DNA of 64,000 nt, from NCBI GenBank assembly GCA_040285825.1, contig JAUPSS010000004.1, positions 4,223,658 through 4,287,657 on the forward strand. Reading direction: 5' to 3'. The notes beneath the pieces were generated by a model. That model saw only the letters and a program-made list of their open reading frames with translations. It had not been told where the DNA came from and searched no databases. The position numbers were made by a program, and so were the translations under genes. Source of the DNA: Eukaryota sp. TZLM1-RC. Lineage: Eukaryota; Metamonada: BaSk clade. Below, piece by piece: positions 62,306-64,000 of this stretch (its first letter is position 1; every line of letters begins with the position of its first letter).

Positions 62306-64000
62306 ATGTCAGACATCATTCAGCAAGATATCTCTGACCCTAATCCCCCAACTAACATGCAACAGGAACCAGCGACACATATACATAATAAAGAGGGTAA
62401 CGAGGCAACGGACCCGGATCCCACCTCCCCCTCCCTAAAAGTGAAAGATGAAAGAGTGGACGAGGTCCCTCCATCTTCAGCAATGGAAGAGGTAACGAGA
62501 ACGGACCCGGCTCCCTCTCCCCTCAGCAAAAAAGAAACAGATGAGGTTACGAGAACGGACCCGGCTCCCTCTCCCCTCCCAATTAGTGAACCCGTCTCAA
62601 AGGGAACGGATGGAAATTCCACCTTAGACACGTCTACCCCATTAGGAGAATATGAAGAAATTCAATCTCAACTGGATGAAATGGAGGGAGAAGACGACTC
62701 TTCCGAGGGGTTCTACAAGTTATTAAGAGAGGATGCGGAAGCTTACCTCGAACCAACAGATTTCTGTCTGTTCGAGCAGCTTCCTCCCCTATGGAGTTAC
62801 ATTCAAAAGAGGCAGAAACGTTGGTTTCCAGACCCTCGGTATGGCTGGGGATACCCAAAAGGTATTGGAAATTCCCCTCAACGAAAGGAATGAACTCATA
62901 AAGGCTCTTGATAAATTGAGCAGGGAGACATTCGGACGTATCGCAGAGCGACGTCCCAGAATGTCTGGAATGGACAAGAGAATCAATGAAATGATGTCTC
63001 TTCCCATCAAAGATAGATTGGATTGGAAAGCCACCTTCCTAGATCAACATGGCAGGAGAATCAGGTTTCTCTCCATCGAGCAGAGAAGTAGGACCGACTC
63101 GGAAGACATCCTACAATCCAAATTGCCTGCCTGGTTTGATCCCAACTTTGATACGGAAATCCATAATGACACGGAGCTGACAGAGGGTGCTCCCACATAT
63201 TTTAGGAAATTATTGAGCAGGAGGATAGTAGTGAACCGGACAAGCTTGAACCGGTAACACCTTGGTTCGATGCAGACGCTCTGAATAATATTCACACGGA
63301 ACGATCAGCGGTATCTACGTATAGGAGCCTTTCTAACAACTACATCCAACAACATGGTAACTCGTTCACGAAACAACGAGATTTTAGACAATGGGTAACG
63401 GGAGATCCATCCACATCTCTTTACCTTCCCAAACTGCCTGTTGTAGCCGCTATAATTTCTGAAAAAAGCCAACCAATACAGGTCTGCTCTATTGACAGCA
63501 TATCCGAACACGTTCCAACAGTGAACGTCCCGGAACCTGTAACTAGACATGACGTTGCTCCTCAGGAAGAACCAACTTCCTCCCAACCTTTGGAAAGTGA
63601 AATCGGAGAAAACATAGAGTTGAACGGGCCAGTCGTTGGAGAAACGGCTCCTCCTCAACCCTCAGTAAGAGATTCTTCTTCCGACAGACCTATGCGTATT
63701 GAGGACCTACAATCCTCAAGAAGAGCTATTGACATGAGCATAGCTAGTAGCCTTCATAGACAGATTGATCCACGGTCTGAGGATATCGACTATAAAAGAC
63801 TTCGATTATCCGCTGATGACCCTATCAACAAAATGTCTATCATAGCTTTTCTTTTGAAATATCAAACTTGGGATAAATACGGGCGAACGATAGCTAATAG
63901 AAGCTTTGAAGCCCCAGGTCAATCAGACTGGACCAGAGCCTTTATGATAGCTACCCGGCTATTTGGAGAAGACCAAGCAGAAATAACCCAAGATAGGATT
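62306..64000 (+). pseudogene. Unrecognised, frameshifted ORF running out of the window, possibly element-derived
   Basis: Frame 62306-62893, then the frame open at 62733-63257, then the original frame again from about 63205 to the window end encode one continuous protein-like sequence: an acidic, Pro-rich start with a repeated EVTRTDPAPSPL motif (54-nt period, 62489 and 62543), KRWFPDPRYGWGYP, a helical part (PLNERNELIKALDKLSRET), PVTPWFDADALNNIH, a long acidic linker and a folded end (MSIIAFLLKYQTWDKYG, SDWTRAFMIATRLFGE). The two shifts compensate one another. Base composition is richer in G+C than host genes, as in the LTR element, which hints at a Gag-like or ORF1 protein of another element. 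I do not recognise it. Confidence 0.45.

Noticed and set aside
62830-62880. A micro-intron explaining the first frame change in the right-edge ORF
   Set aside because: GT...AG candidates there are 20, 23, 26, 36 and 38 nt; none has the length class and the remainder needed to restore the frame.
1-64000. CRISPR arrays or bacterial operons
   Set aside because: No regularly spaced repeats; repeats present are transposon copies, and gene content is eukaryotic.

Overview
The window is nuclear DNA from a unicellular eukaryote (protist) whose species I cannot name. The evidence is a set of eukaryote-only genes (MAD1, TRAPPC3/Bet3, AAR2, DNAJC17, a RhoGAP protein), AT-rich intergenic DNA, use of the standard stop codons, and introns of only 27-29 nt. 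Four such micro-introns can be placed exactly because removing each one restores a conserved protein: in arsM (17673-17701), an aminotransferase (33176-33204), TRAPPC3 (44048-44075) and a secreted protein (61237-61263). I saw no longer intron, no tRNA or rRNA, and no CRISPR array.

Host genes form islands. 3999-6816 holds a TMEM214-like gene and DNAJC17. 17044-23764 holds an arsenite methyltransferase, a four-CBS protein, an SH3-RhoGAP-SH3-like protein and a large membrane protein. 27329-33984 holds two cytoskeleton-like proteins, an acyltransferase and a PLP aminotransferase. 43663-46727 holds TRAPPC3, MAD1 and AAR2, tightly packed. 57042-61788 holds a PrsW-type membrane protease and a secreted ConA-like protein. 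Spacing within islands is short (80 nt between the divergent TRAPPC3 and MAD1, 35 nt between the convergent MAD1 and AAR2).

Between the islands the DNA is a graveyard of mobile elements. There are pieces of one Ty3/gypsy-like LTR retrotransposon (1-2139 on +, 9811-13183 on -, the latter with an internal deletion joining gag to the end of the reverse transcriptase). There are at least five families of non-LTR retrotransposons (called I to V here) whose ORF ends in a CCHC knuckle and a restriction-like endonuclease-type domain. Several are nested or chimeric, with visible target-site duplications.

The most interesting material is a composite repeat present three times (about 39.1-42.6 kb, 47.9-51.5 kb, and inverted at 52.3-55.5 kb). 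Each copy carries a decayed TnpB/Fanzor-like RuvC nuclease gene followed directly by a hAT-transposase C-terminal dimerisation domain and the 3' part of a family V LINE. Two copies face each other as a 3.3-kb-armed palindrome with a 626-nt spacer. A second, unrelated RuvC/TnpB-like relic lies at 2140-3699. A partial duplicate of the acyltransferase gene at 5750-6123 ends beside a short TTAGGG-type telomere-like repeat. The right edge (62306-64000) is an unrecognised, frameshifted, possibly element-derived ORF that runs out of the window.
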